Assembly (NCBI GenBank): GCA_934101625.1
Contig: CAKORV010000045.1
Span: 1 to 6,049, forward strand
Reading direction: 5' to 3'
DNA length: 6,049 nucleotides
From: an uncultured Bacilli bacterium
GTDB lineage: Bacteria; Bacillota_I; Bacilli_A; RF39; UBA660
In this document: piece by piece, positions 1 through 5,926 of the stretch
How positions within the stretch are numbered: position 1 is the first letter of the stretch
Layout of the letters: every line of letters starts with the position of its first letter
Notes under the pieces: model-generated
Databases searched by the model: none
What the model saw: the letters and a program-made list of their open reading frames with translations, nothing else
Told to the model about the DNA's origin: nothing
Translations under genes and position numbers: made by a program

Positions 1-37
1 CACACTTCCTGGTGTATCATATTTATAATTTTAATTA

Positions 38-53
38 GGATTTCAATGAATCC
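38..53 (-). promoter_or_regulatory. Small inverted repeat in the leader of an off-window gene
   Basis: The arms GGATT and AATCC (38-42 and 49-53) are separated by 6 bases and lie just downstream of the predicted start of transcription of the promoter at 64-93. This could form a 5-bp hairpin in the 5' leader of the gene that continues beyond the left edge. A second weak pairing (ACAC/GTGT, 2-5 with 12-15) has AGGA, a possible ribosome binding site, in its loop. Both stems are short for an AT-rich genome, so a regulatory role is only a suggestion. Confidence 0.2.
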
Positions 54-63
54 AAACACGTAT

Positions 64-93
64 ACTATACCATTTATAATATGTATTTGTCAA
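64..93 (-). promoter_or_regulatory. Sigma-A type promoter reading out of the left edge
   Basis: On the minus strand a perfect -35 box TTGACA (88-93) is followed after 18 bases by TATAGT (64-69), one mismatch from TATAAT. It lies just downstream of the terminator at 117-149 and points away from it, so it should start a new transcript of a minus-strand gene whose coding region lies left of position 1. The 18-base spacer is within the normal range. No coding sequence for that gene can be identified inside the window. Confidence 0.7.
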
Positions 94-116
94 TCTTTTT
101 ATATCAAAATTTACAG

Positions 117-149
117 AAAAAAAGTAATACTTTTACGAATATTACTTTT
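117..149 (-). terminator. Intrinsic terminator of the repeat-protein operon
   Basis: Two perfectly complementary 10-base arms (120-129 and 140-149, core AAAGTAATA/TATTACTTT) enclose a 10-base loop. On the minus strand the stem runs into an uninterrupted T tract (117-123). The right arm overlaps the stop codon of the 218-residue gene (142-144), a compact arrangement. The stem is AT-rich, but length plus T run make a convincing rho-independent terminator that separates this operon from the promoter at 64-93. Confidence 0.75.
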
Positions 150-798
150 CTACTATATAATCTAATCTTCTAAGTACGCGTCTTGCATCCTTACACATCA
201 TTGCTCTTTGTTTTTCTAAATCTTCTTCACTCTTTATTTGATGCAAACTAACTAATCTGTCATATAATTCTTTATCATTCTTTACTACTTCCATATGTTT
301 AGCAAATAAACCATCTTTTATATCTCTCGCAAAGAAAAAATTAATACTTGGATTACCATTTAAAACACTTTCACCTATTCTTCTTTTATCTGAATCTTTT
401 ACATCTTTAGCAAAATGATACTTAATTAAATCTTCATTACTACTTACTACTACATCTTCATGACTTTTTACCAAAGAACCATCTATATCTCTTGCAAATA
501 AATAGTTATAATTAACATCTTTAGAATTAATTATAGACTTACCAAGTTCTAATACATTTACTCCTTTTATTTTAGCAGTTTCATATATTAATTTTGGATC
601 ACTACTACTTAATATTATCTTTGTATGTGCCTTTTTATTTGATCCTTCAATGTTCTTCATAAATAAATAAGATAGTTTAGGTATTCCTAATTTTATAACT
701 CTTTCTTCAAATTTTTTAATTGTGTTATAATCTCCATATAAAGTCTTAAATTCTTTAATTCCTTCAAAACAATATTCTACACTAAATTCCATTTTCAT
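142..798 (-). CDS. Hypothetical helical-repeat protein (218 aa)
   Basis: The function is not recognised. Residues about 41-176 consist of five degenerate repeats of 26-29 residues (about 41-67, 68-94, 95-121, 122-150, 151-176). Odd units carry the pattern Y/F-L/F-F-A-R/K-D-I-x-G followed by a His (YLFMKNIEGSNKKAH, YLFARDIDGSLVKSH, FFFARDIKDGLFAKH); even units are more like LIYETAKIKG and LIKYHFAKDV. The pattern suggests stacked helix pairs of the HEAT-like kind, often used for protein binding, but this is inference. A basic, charged helix ends the protein (KDARRVLRRLDYIVEK). There is no signal peptide or membrane segment, so it is probably cytosolic. The start at 798 is supported by AAAGGA (808-813), 9 bases upstream and inside the last codons of the preceding gene. 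It begins 1 base after the stop of its paralogue (800-1201) and is the last gene before the terminator at 117-149. Confidence 0.8.
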   Translation of the reverse strand: MKMEFSVEYCFEGIKEFKTLYGDYNTIKKFEERVIKLGIPKLSYLFMKNIEGSNKKAHTKIILSSSDPKLIYETAKIKGVNVLELGKSIINSKDVNYNYLFARDIDGSLVKSHEDVVVSSNEDLIKYHFAKDVKDSDKRRIGESVLNGNPSINFFFARDIKDGLFAKHMEVVKNDKELYDRLVSLHQIKSEEDLEKQRAMMCKDARRVLRRLDYIVEK

Positions 799-799
799 T

Positions 800-1201
800 T
801 TAAATTTTCCTTTCTCTTTTTATAGTATGTATTTCTCTTTTTATTCTTTCTTTATCACAACAAGGGACATCTTTTAAGAAAAGCAATAAGAACTTTAAAT
901 AAGTTTCATCATTTACTAAACCTTTAAAACTTAATAAAGACTCTTCCATTAATTTAGTATCTATATTCTTACATTTAACAGCATAATTATAAATTAAACT
1001 TATGTCATTAGATTTAGATACTATTACATCATGTTCTTTTTTATTGGAACCAATAATTAATTTAAAAAAATAGGAAAGCATAGGATTGTTCATAGAAATA
1101 ATCTTACTATCAAATTCATATCTAGTAGCGTTTATTCCATTTTTCTTTTTATAATCCATTATCGCTTTCATTAAATTTTCTGTTACTATATCATTAATCA
1201 T
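800..1201 (-). CDS. Hypothetical helical-repeat protein, short paralogue (133 aa)
   Basis: The function is unknown. It is a shorter relative of the downstream 218-residue protein. Residues 42-73 (LSYFF, then GSNKKEHDVIVSKS, then LIYNYA) match residues 42-74 of the neighbour (LSYLF, GSNKKAHTKIILSS, LIYETA), and the stretch before it (YEFDSKIISMNNP against KKFEERVIKLGIP) also aligns. Two clear repeat units (about 41-67 and 68-93) and one degenerate one (about 100-125, with CysCys at 114-115) can be seen. No signal peptide or membrane helix is present. An upstream in-frame ATG at 1211-1213 would add four residues, but the GGGGG run at 1207-1211 then falls inside the gene; it sits 5 bases before the ATG at 1199-1201, so the shorter start is preferred. 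It is the first gene behind the promoter at 1232-1260 and is almost certainly co-transcribed with the 218-residue gene. Confidence 0.75.
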   Translation of the reverse strand: MINDIVTENLMKAIMDYKKKNGINATRYEFDSKIISMNNPMLSYFFKLIIGSNKKEHDVIVSKSNDISLIYNYAVKCKNIDTKLMEESLLSFKGLVNDETYLKFLLLFLKDVPCCDKERIKREIHTIKRERKI

Positions 1202-1204
1202 AAT

Positions 1205-1211
1205 ATCCCCC
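1205..1211 (-). promoter_or_regulatory. Ribosome binding site that decides the 133-aa start
   Basis: On the minus strand GGGGGAT stands just before the ATG at 1199-1201, with 5 bases between the G run and the start. The same G5-type site precedes the genes starting at 1976 and 2670, which supports reading it as a Shine-Dalgarno here. The ATG at 1211-1213 overlaps this run and has no good site of its own. Confidence 0.6.
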
Positions 1212-1231
1212 ATAAATCATCTGGTAATTAT

Positions 1232-1260
1232 ATTTTATCAATATTAAAATCCATTGTAAA
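1232..1260 (-). promoter_or_regulatory. Internal promoter for the two repeat-protein genes
   Basis: On the minus strand TTTACA (1255-1260) is followed after exactly 17 bases by TAAAAT (1232-1237), which is preceded by TGA, an extended -10 (TGATAAAAT). Transcription should begin near 1225, leaving a leader of about 24 bases before the ATG at 1201. No terminator hairpin is visible between the stop of the upstream peptidase gene (1272-1274) and this promoter, so read-through from the peptidase genes is also possible. The two groups may form one transcription unit with an extra promoter. Confidence 0.65.
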
Positions 1261-1271
1261 GTTAAATTATA

Positions 1272-1976
1272 CTATTTAAAATAAACTCTTCTATTTATAT
1301 CAAATAAATCAGTATTCTCAAATTCATAATAAAATTCTTCTATTATTGATCCAACTAAATAAACCAAATTATTATATTTAAGATCATAAGAATATTTCGA
1401 AAATGCTTCCGCAATTAATTCATCTATATTAGTCCTAGAATATATACTTAATTTATTATTACTTTTCTTCATTTCTAACTCTAATAATTCTAATACTTTG
1501 GGATTGTATGTTAAATTAAATAAATATGCAAAAATGTGTCCTATTTCATGAAACAAACCACTTTTTATATCAAATGCTGTACTCCATCTAGAAAAAAATC
1601 CATCTTTAATATTATTATTGGCTTCACTATATCCACATTTATCATTAAATGATATTCCTACAAAATTTGGCTTATTAAATAAAATATTTTCTCTTTCGTT
1701 TGATACACTAGTTATTAAGTCTTCAAATCTGTATATTCCAGTAGCAAATATAAAACTCGTTTTAAGATTATCTTTTATATTTGTTTTTTTATTATATTTA
1801 GTTAGTAAATAATCATACATATAATTTGGATTACTAACTAGACTGATAGTATTTATTAATTTAGGATATTTTATAAATATTTCTTTAAATGACTTTAGCA
1901 TTTCTATTTTAAATTCATTAACTATATCACCAAATACAAAATTATTAGCATTTTCTTTAAGCGCTATAGCATTCAT
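1272..1976 (-). CDS. Lethal-factor-like zinc metallopeptidase, copy 3 (234 aa)
   Basis: A putative gluzincin-type metallopeptidase. HEIGH at residues 143-147 gives two zinc-binding His and the catalytic Glu144. DELIAEAF at 185-192 supplies the likely third ligand Glu186, 39 residues after His147, with Glu190 one helix turn on. In anthrax lethal factor the same arrangement is HEFGH followed by E-F-F-A-E-A-F with Glu735 as third ligand. The substrate is unknown. No signal peptide or membrane segment is seen, so it is probably intracellular unless exported by another route. It has about 14 extra N-terminal residues compared with its two paralogues; the start at 1976 is backed by AAGGGGG (1981-1987), 4 bases away. 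It is third in the tandem array, 13 bases after the preceding gene. Its C-terminal third (GSIIEEFYYEFENTDLF) is closer to the first copy than to the second. Confidence 0.75.
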   Translation of the reverse strand: MNAIALKENANNFVFGDIVNEFKIEMLKSFKEIFIKYPKLINTISLVSNPNYMYDYLLTKYNKKTNIKDNLKTSFIFATGIYRFEDLITSVSNERENILFNKPNFVGISFNDKCGYSEANNNIKDGFFSRWSTAFDIKSGLFHEIGHIFAYLFNLTYNPKVLELLELEMKKSNNKLSIYSRTNIDELIAEAFSKYSYDLKYNNLVYLVGSIIEEFYYEFENTDLFDINRRVYFK

Positions 1977-1980
1977 AAGT

Positions 1981-1987
1981 CCCCCTT
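1981..1987 (-). promoter_or_regulatory. G-run Shine-Dalgarno of the third peptidase gene
   Basis: AAGGGGG lies 4 bases before the ATG at 1974-1976, within the 13-base gap after the preceding stop. It can pair with CCUCC of 16S rRNA with one G-U wobble. It fixes the start despite the N-terminal extension relative to the paralogues. Confidence 0.6.
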
Positions 1988-1989
1988 AA

Positions 1990-2670
1990 TTACTTTTTAA
2001 TCAATACTTGTTCACTAATATTAAATATTTCAGAATCTTCATACATTTTATATAATTCATCTATACATGATCCTATTTTATATACAAAATCATTATATCT
2101 AGGATCATAAGAATATTTCGAAAATGCTTCCGCTATCATTTCTTCTGGATTAATTTTAGAATAAACACTTATATCTTTATTTGTTCTAATATTTTCATTA
2201 AGTATATTTTTCACCATTGTTATGTTTGACATTTTAAATAATATAGAAAATACATGTCCTATTTCATGATATATTACATCTCTTATATTTCTTGAATATG
2301 TATAGCCTAAATTATATCCTTTTTGCATCTTTGCTGTTACTTCTTCATAATTTCTTCTTTTATTAACACCTATACCTATAAAATCAGGCCTTGTTTTTAA
2401 TAGAAAATCATATACGCTATAAACATTTATCATATTAATACTAGTACTATTCCACTGTGCAGTTGTAGTAAAGAGTGTAGTATCATCTTTACATGATTGT
2501 TCTAAATTAAGACTTTTTTTATAATGACTTGAAACATAATCAATTAAATAATCTCCATCGCTTATCAATGATATTGAATGATTAAGACTTGGATATTTAG
2601 TTATAATTTCTTTTAGTGTAACAAGTATTTCTTTCTTTATTTCATTATCAATACTATCTAAATATATCAT
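1990..2670 (-). CDS. Lethal-factor-like zinc metallopeptidase, copy 2 (226 aa)
   Basis: A paralogue of the flanking genes with the same predicted zinc site: HEIGH at residues 135-139 and EEMIAEAF at 176-183, giving His135, His139 and probably Glu177 as ligands and Glu136 as general base. A conserved block precedes the site (PDFIGIGVN, 95-103, and YSRNIRDVIYHEIGHVF). The first 36 residues match copy 1 at 31 positions, whereas residues about 50-92 are quite different, which could reflect different substrates or partners. There is no signal peptide. The ATG overlaps the stop of copy 1 in an ATGA junction (2667-2670), and its ribosome binding site AAGGGGG (2675-2681) lies within the last codons of copy 1, so translation is probably coupled. 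An active-site inference from motifs is good; peptidase activity itself is untested. Confidence 0.75.
   Translation of the reverse strand: MIYLDSIDNEIKKEILVTLKEIITKYPSLNHSISLISDGDYLIDYVSSHYKKSLNLEQSCKDDTTLFTTTAQWNSTSINMINVYSVYDFLLKTRPDFIGIGVNKRRNYEEVTAKMQKGYNLGYTYSRNIRDVIYHEIGHVFSILFKMSNITMVKNILNENIRTNKDISVYSKINPEEMIAEAFSKYSYDPRYNDFVYKIGSCIDELYKMYEDSEIFNISEQVLIKK
2091..2163 (+). repeat. Copy B of a 73-base near-identical repeat (partner 2780-2852)
   Basis: This stretch matches 2780-2852 base for base except for two substitutions. It encodes the helix with the third zinc ligand and the following SKYSYDPRYND segment of copies 2 and 1 of the peptidase. One difference is synonymous and one changes Pro to Ser. 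Conservation at this level, including third codon positions, exceeds that of the surrounding coding sequence and points to recent duplication or gene conversion. Confidence 0.8.
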
Positions 2671-3344
2671 AGTTCCCCCTTAGTTTTAATTAAAGATTTA
2701 CCACTTGTTTCAAATAAATCTGTACTTTCAAATTTAGTATAAAATTCTTCTATTATAGATCCAATTACATAAACAACATCATTATATCTAGGATCATAAG
2801 AATATTTTGAAAATGCTTCCGCTATCATTTCTTCTGAATTAATTTTAGAATATTCACTTAAGTTACTATTATTTATATTTTTTTCTATAAATTCAATCAT
2901 TTTTGGATTATATATTAATTTAAATAATTTTACAAATACATGTCCAATTTCATGATAAATTGCATCCTTTATATTTCTAGAGCAACTCCATCCATTTCTA
3001 TAATCACTATTTAATTGTTTGGTTATACCTGAGTAACTCATTATTTCATTTACACCAATACCTATAAAATCAGGTTTATAATATAAGATAGAATCATAAA
3101 GTCCTAGTTTTTTATTATCCTTAGGTAACCACATACTAGCAGTTGTAAAAACAGTTTTCAAATTCGGTTCATATTTTTCATTATCTTTTAATGTATAAGT
3201 ATTTGAGATATAGTTTACTAAATAATTTATATCACTTACTAATGATATTGAATGATTTAACTTAGGATATTTTGTAACTATTTCTTTTAATGAAACAAGT
3301 ATTTCTTTTTTTATTTCATTATCAATGTTATCTAAATATATCAT
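2667..3344 (-). CDS. Lethal-factor-like zinc metallopeptidase, copy 1 (225 aa)
   Basis: First gene of the tandem peptidase array. HEIGH at residues 131-135 and EEMIAEAF at 171-178 give the predicted zinc ligands His131, His135 and Glu172, with Glu132 as catalytic base and Glu176 one turn after the ligand, as in the lethal factor catalytic domain. The N-terminal 36 residues and the segment YSKINSEEMIAEAFSKYSYD resemble copy 2, while the C-terminal part (IGSIIEEFYTKFESTDLF) resembles copy 3. No signal peptide, propeptide or membrane helix is apparent, and at about 225 residues it is a single-domain protein without the binding domains of the anthrax toxin. The start at 3344 has a canonical AAGGAGG (3349-3355) 4 bases upstream. 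The gene ends in TGA overlapping the next ATG. It follows a terminator and a -10 box, so it probably leads the operon. Confidence 0.78.
   Translation of the reverse strand: MIYLDNIDNEIKKEILVSLKEIVTKYPKLNHSISLVSDINYLVNYISNTYTLKDNEKYEPNLKTVFTTASMWLPKDNKKLGLYDSILYYKPDFIGIGVNEIMSYSGITKQLNSDYRNGWSCSRNIKDAIYHEIGHVFVKLFKLIYNPKMIEFIEKNINNSNLSEYSKINSEEMIAEAFSKYSYDPRYNDVVYVIGSIIEEFYTKFESTDLFETSGKSLIKTKGEL
2780..2852 (+). repeat. Copy A of a 73-base near-identical repeat (partner 2091-2163)
   Basis: It differs from 2091-2163 at two of 73 positions. A related but more diverged version lies in the third peptidase gene around 1372-1430. A second pair of similar stretches covers the 5' ends of the two genes (2567-2670 and 3241-3344, alignable without gaps, 90 of 104 bases equal by eye). 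Confidence 0.8.
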
Positions 3345-3366
3345 AATACCTCCTTAAATAGCAAAT

Positions 3367-3395
3367 ATTATACAACACTAAAAAGAAAAAATCTA
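3367..3395 (-). promoter_or_regulatory. Probable promoter of the peptidase operon
   Basis: A perfect TATAAT stands on the minus strand at 3367-3372, 22 bases upstream of the start codon of copy 1, a plausible leader length. The -35 region 17 bases further up reads TAGATT (3390-3395), a poor match that overlaps the terminator stem. The -10 box is convincing, the -35 box is not; an activator or a weak promoter is possible. Confidence 0.45.
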
Positions 3396-3408
3396 CTAAA
3401 AGTAGATT
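3381..3408 (-). terminator. Intrinsic terminator after the HD gene
   Basis: Eight-base arms AATCTACT (3390-3397) and AGTAGATT (3401-3408) with a 3-base loop are followed on the minus strand by a T-rich tract broken by one C (3381-3389). The stem begins within the stop codon of the HD gene (3407-3409). Low GC content of the stem suggests incomplete termination. It marks the boundary between the lemA/DUF2207/HD unit and the peptidase genes. Confidence 0.6.
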
Positions 3409-3997
3409 AATATATTATATTGTTATTATCATCAAATTTAATCTCTAAGAATTTTTGTGCAGATAAGTAATCACACATATGTACAAATCTTTCATATTTA
3501 TTATTAGGTTTTCTTAATACTTCATTACCATTAAAGTCCGTATTCCATTCGCCCATATGAGTTTCTATAATATCTGTTAATAAGTTAAATTCTTCTTCAC
3601 TTAAGGTTAGTTCATCCTTCTTAGATTTAATTAAATTACTAGCAAGTATAGGATGATCAATTTTAGTATATTTTTCTTCAGGGATTCCTCTTTTAACTGA
3701 ATCATGCATTATTAAAGCAAGTACTATTAGGTCTTTTTCATCATTGGTAAATTTATAACCAATACTATTATTTCTTAATAATGTGACAGCTATTCTTACG
3801 GCTGCTTTGGTATGCCTTAAAAGTCCACCTGTTCCTTGACTAAAATCAGGATGATATTTTCCAGTGGATGATGCTGCTTCAGTGAAAAAATAATCCGGTA
3901 TTGAATTAATTAATTTCACTGCATTTTCTTTTATTCTTTCATTTTTTATATATTCAATTTCTTTTTCAAATATTTTATCTTTAGAATCCACGGCCAC
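3407..3997 (-). CDS. HD-domain phosphohydrolase, YhaM-like (196 aa, GTG start)
   Basis: A metal-dependent phosphohydrolase of the HD superfamily, probably acting on a nucleotide or RNA 3' end; the substrate is not deducible. With the GTG at 3995-3997 as residue 1, the metal-binding set is His62 (in GGLLRHTKA), His98-Asp99 (LIMHDSVK), His115 (IDHP), His147 (IETHMGEW) and Asp176 (MCDYLSAQK), so the site looks complete. The block SSTGKYHPDFSQGTGGLLRHT recalls the G-G-L-L-x-H-T segment of the 3'-5' exoribonuclease YhaM, but the OB-fold part of YhaM is absent. There is no ATG before residue 97. The GTG chosen has AGGAGGT (4005-4011) 7 bases upstream, and a further GTG at 3989-3991 is possible. The gene overlaps the end of the DUF2207 gene by 17 bases in another frame, so translation is probably coupled. 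Confidence 0.8.
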   Translation of the reverse strand: MAVDSKDKIFEKEIEYIKNERIKENAVKLINSIPDYFFTEAASSTGKYHPDFSQGTGGLLRHTKAAVRIAVTLLRNNSIGYKFTNDEKDLIVLALIMHDSVKRGIPEEKYTKIDHPILASNLIKSKKDELTLSEEEFNLLTDIIETHMGEWNTDFNGNEVLRKPNNKYERFVHMCDYLSAQKFLEIKFDDNNNIIY

Positions 3998-5912
3998 CGC
4001 CGCCACCTCCTCCAAAGCCTCCGCCTGATGAGAATCCTCCACCGAATCCACCACCACTAGAGTTAGAACTACTACTTATTTCAGCAGCTCTTGCTTCATT
4101 TACTTTACTTGTTGCATTATTTACTGATGAACGAACACATGAGTTAACACTATGATTTAAATTACTATAAAGCATATAATCAAACCAAAAGTCTCCACTA
4201 TTTACATCTGGATTAATTTCACTAAATTTAACTTTCATAGTTTTACCTACTTGATCAGCTATACCAAATATGGATGCATAAACTAAATATCTTTCCCATA
4301 ATGTTATCTCAGGCAATTCTTTTTCATCAAATCTACCAAAATCCTTCAAGAATTTTTTAAATGATTTCCATTTAGCATAATCATTACATCCTCTTTTAGT
4401 TCTTTTTTGAAAAATACAAATATATATTATAAATGATATACATAGCATAATACTTATAAACACTAGTAACGGACTTACTGCAAGTTTAATTTGCATATTA
4501 ACTATTAATATGGTTGCTAAAACTACCATTAATCCTATAAATGTTACTTTATTTTTCTTTTCATAAAAGTTTTCATCCTCTGCGCTCTTTGTAGTTACTC
4601 TTTTCCAATTATTAAATTCAGTCAAAAACTCACTATTAGTACCATCTATTTTATTAGCATATTTCTTAATATCTTTAAGCGTTACTTTATTATCTTTTCC
4701 AGCTTTATTAAATAGCATATTCATTATAATTTTTTCGCTTTCATTTAAATTATCTTCATTTAATTTCGTAAATGTATAATCTTTTTTATCAGTTTGTTCA
4801 AATCCAATATTCTTTTTATATATCATATTTAATATGCTTGTAGAAAAACCTCTATCAGTTATTTTCTTTTTCATTAAATATTCCACTGAAGTCACATCAT
4901 AGTCATCAATAAAATCTCTATAATATTCACCTTCAAAATCTGATTTATATTCCTTATCATATTTTTTATAGACAAACACAAATATAGTTACCATTCCTAA
5001 GCAATATATTCCACTTAAGATATATCCGATAGTAAGATTTTTTCTTGCTACTTCTCTAATTCTATTTGCTTCATCAGCTCTTTCTTGTTCAACTGCTAGT
5101 ATTTTATCAAGTCCATCCACTCCACTTTTTTTAAGAAAAGGATGATCTATCATTATTAACTCTTTAGGAAAAGTCATTCTCATATCTACTGGTGTATTAG
5201 AAGATAAATTATCTACATGTAGGTATCCACCATAATACATAGTTACTCCCTCTTCTTCAGTTGCTATAAAATTTATTTCACCAGTTAATGGACCATGTGC
5301 CCATACTCTTATTTGTTCATTTGTAGGCGTAGGAAGTGCTAATCTTAATTGATATCTATTAATAGTATCATCAAAACTATCACCTATAAAGTTATAATAA
5401 ATTTCGGCTACATCATTATGAAGTACTACTACATTTCCTACTAAATATTCTATATAAAAATATGTTGTATCATCTATAGTTTCATTATACATTTTTAGGC
5501 TAAGTCCATCTGTAATATCAGACTTTTCATAACAATTAGTACTTTCACTGCATTCTTCAAATGGTATAATCTCTTCATTAAATGCATCAAAATCCAATTC
5601 TTTGTTATAACTAATTTTACCTACATTTTTTATAGTAATACCTGTACCATTATAAATATCACTACCACGAAAATCATATTCATCTCCAGTAAACTCATCT
5701 AAATTGCTATTTTTATATACTAAATCTCTTATATAGCCATTAAATGTACCCTTAACTCCTATTATTTCTTTAATAACCAAGTTACCACTCATATCTACAC
5801 TAGCATCTACTATATAATCATCTATAGAATAATCAACATCAGAACTTGATACTGCTAGTAAACTAATTGGTAATAATAGAATTATTAATAAAATTGTATA
5901 TATCTTTTTCAT
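3981..5912 (-). CDS. DUF2207 membrane protein with Gly-rich tail (643 aa)
   Basis: A predicted membrane protein of the DUF2207 (YciQ-like) family, of unknown biochemical role and often found beside lemA. Order of parts: signal peptide (MKKIYTILLIILLLPISLLA, 1-20), an extracellular beta-rich domain (about 25-255, with DYSIDDYIVDASVDMSGNLV and two close Cys at 121 and 127), a charged helix (268-291), a membrane segment (about 294-316), a cytoplasmic region (317-455), a hairpin of two membrane segments (about 456-472 and 477-501), then the family's typical C-terminal region (KWKSFKKFLKDF at 514-525; LPEITLWERYLVYASIFGIA at 533-552), and a Ser/Gly tail ending GGGGGGGRGF. The start at 5912 gives an intact signal peptide and has AAAGGA 7 bases upstream; an ATG at 5957 would add 15 residues through the terminator hairpin. 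It follows lemA directly and overlaps the HD gene. Confidence 0.88.
   Translation of the reverse strand: MKKIYTILLIILLLPISLLAVSSSDVDYSIDDYIVDASVDMSGNLVIKEIIGVKGTFNGYIRDLVYKNSNLDEFTGDEYDFRGSDIYNGTGITIKNVGKISYNKELDFDAFNEEIIPFEECSESTNCYEKSDITDGLSLKMYNETIDDTTYFYIEYLVGNVVVLHNDVAEIYYNFIGDSFDDTINRYQLRLALPTPTNEQIRVWAHGPLTGEINFIATEEEGVTMYYGGYLHVDNLSSNTPVDMRMTFPKELIMIDHPFLKKSGVDGLDKILAVEQERADEANRIREVARKNLTIGYILSGIYCLGMVTIFVFVYKKYDKEYKSDFEGEYYRDFIDDYDVTSVEYLMKKKITDRGFSTSILNMIYKKNIGFEQTDKKDYTFTKLNEDNLNESEKIIMNMLFNKAGKDNKVTLKDIKKYANKIDGTNSEFLTEFNNWKRVTTKSAEDENFYEKKNKVTFIGLMVVLATILIVNMQIKLAVSPLLVFISIMLCISFIIYICIFQKRTKRGCNDYAKWKSFKKFLKDFGRFDEKELPEITLWERYLVYASIFGIADQVGKTMKVKFSEINPDVNSGDFWFDYMLYSNLNHSVNSCVRSSVNNATSKVNEARAAEISSSSNSSGGGFGGGFSSGGGFGGGGGGGRGF
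4005..4011 (-). promoter_or_regulatory. Shine-Dalgarno of the HD gene inside Gly codons
   Basis: The minus strand reads AGGAGGT, then 7 bases, then GTG at 3995-3997. The same bases encode consecutive Gly codons (GGA GGA GGT) of the DUF2207 tail. The match and spacing are ideal for starting the HD protein, and this decides the start because no ATG is available. Confidence 0.6.
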
Positions 5913-5926
5913 ATTTAATCCTTTCC

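Noticed and set aside
1202..1213. Four-residue longer start of the 133-residue repeat protein
   Set aside because: The G run that serves as ribosome binding site would lie inside the coding sequence.
1618..1812. Plus-strand open frame of 64 codons
   Set aside because: It lies wholly inside the third peptidase gene, has no ribosome binding site and no recognisable features, so it is an antisense shadow.
2667..2669. Mycoplasma code with TGA read as Trp
   Set aside because: Trp codons checked are TGG, long frames contain no internal TGA, and TGA forms a typical ATGA stop/start junction.
300..3000. Similar strings DIKDGLF in the 218-residue repeat protein and DIKSGLFHEIGH in the third peptidase
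   Set aside because: The match is short and the repeat protein has no zinc motif at that place; common ancestry is not supported and chance is likely in such biased composition.
142..3344. Toxin-antitoxin or prophage origin of the cassette
   Set aside because: No integrase, structural phage genes, attachment-site repeats, insertion sequence or recognisable antitoxin are visible in the window, so this cannot be supported from the sequence.
3998..4057. Longer N-terminus for the HD protein from a GTG at 4057
   Set aside because: The extra residues are an out-of-frame reading of the Gly-rich tail codons of the DUF2207 gene, giving Val/Ala/Glu-rich sequence unlike HD proteins; the GTG at 3997 has a far better ribosome binding site.
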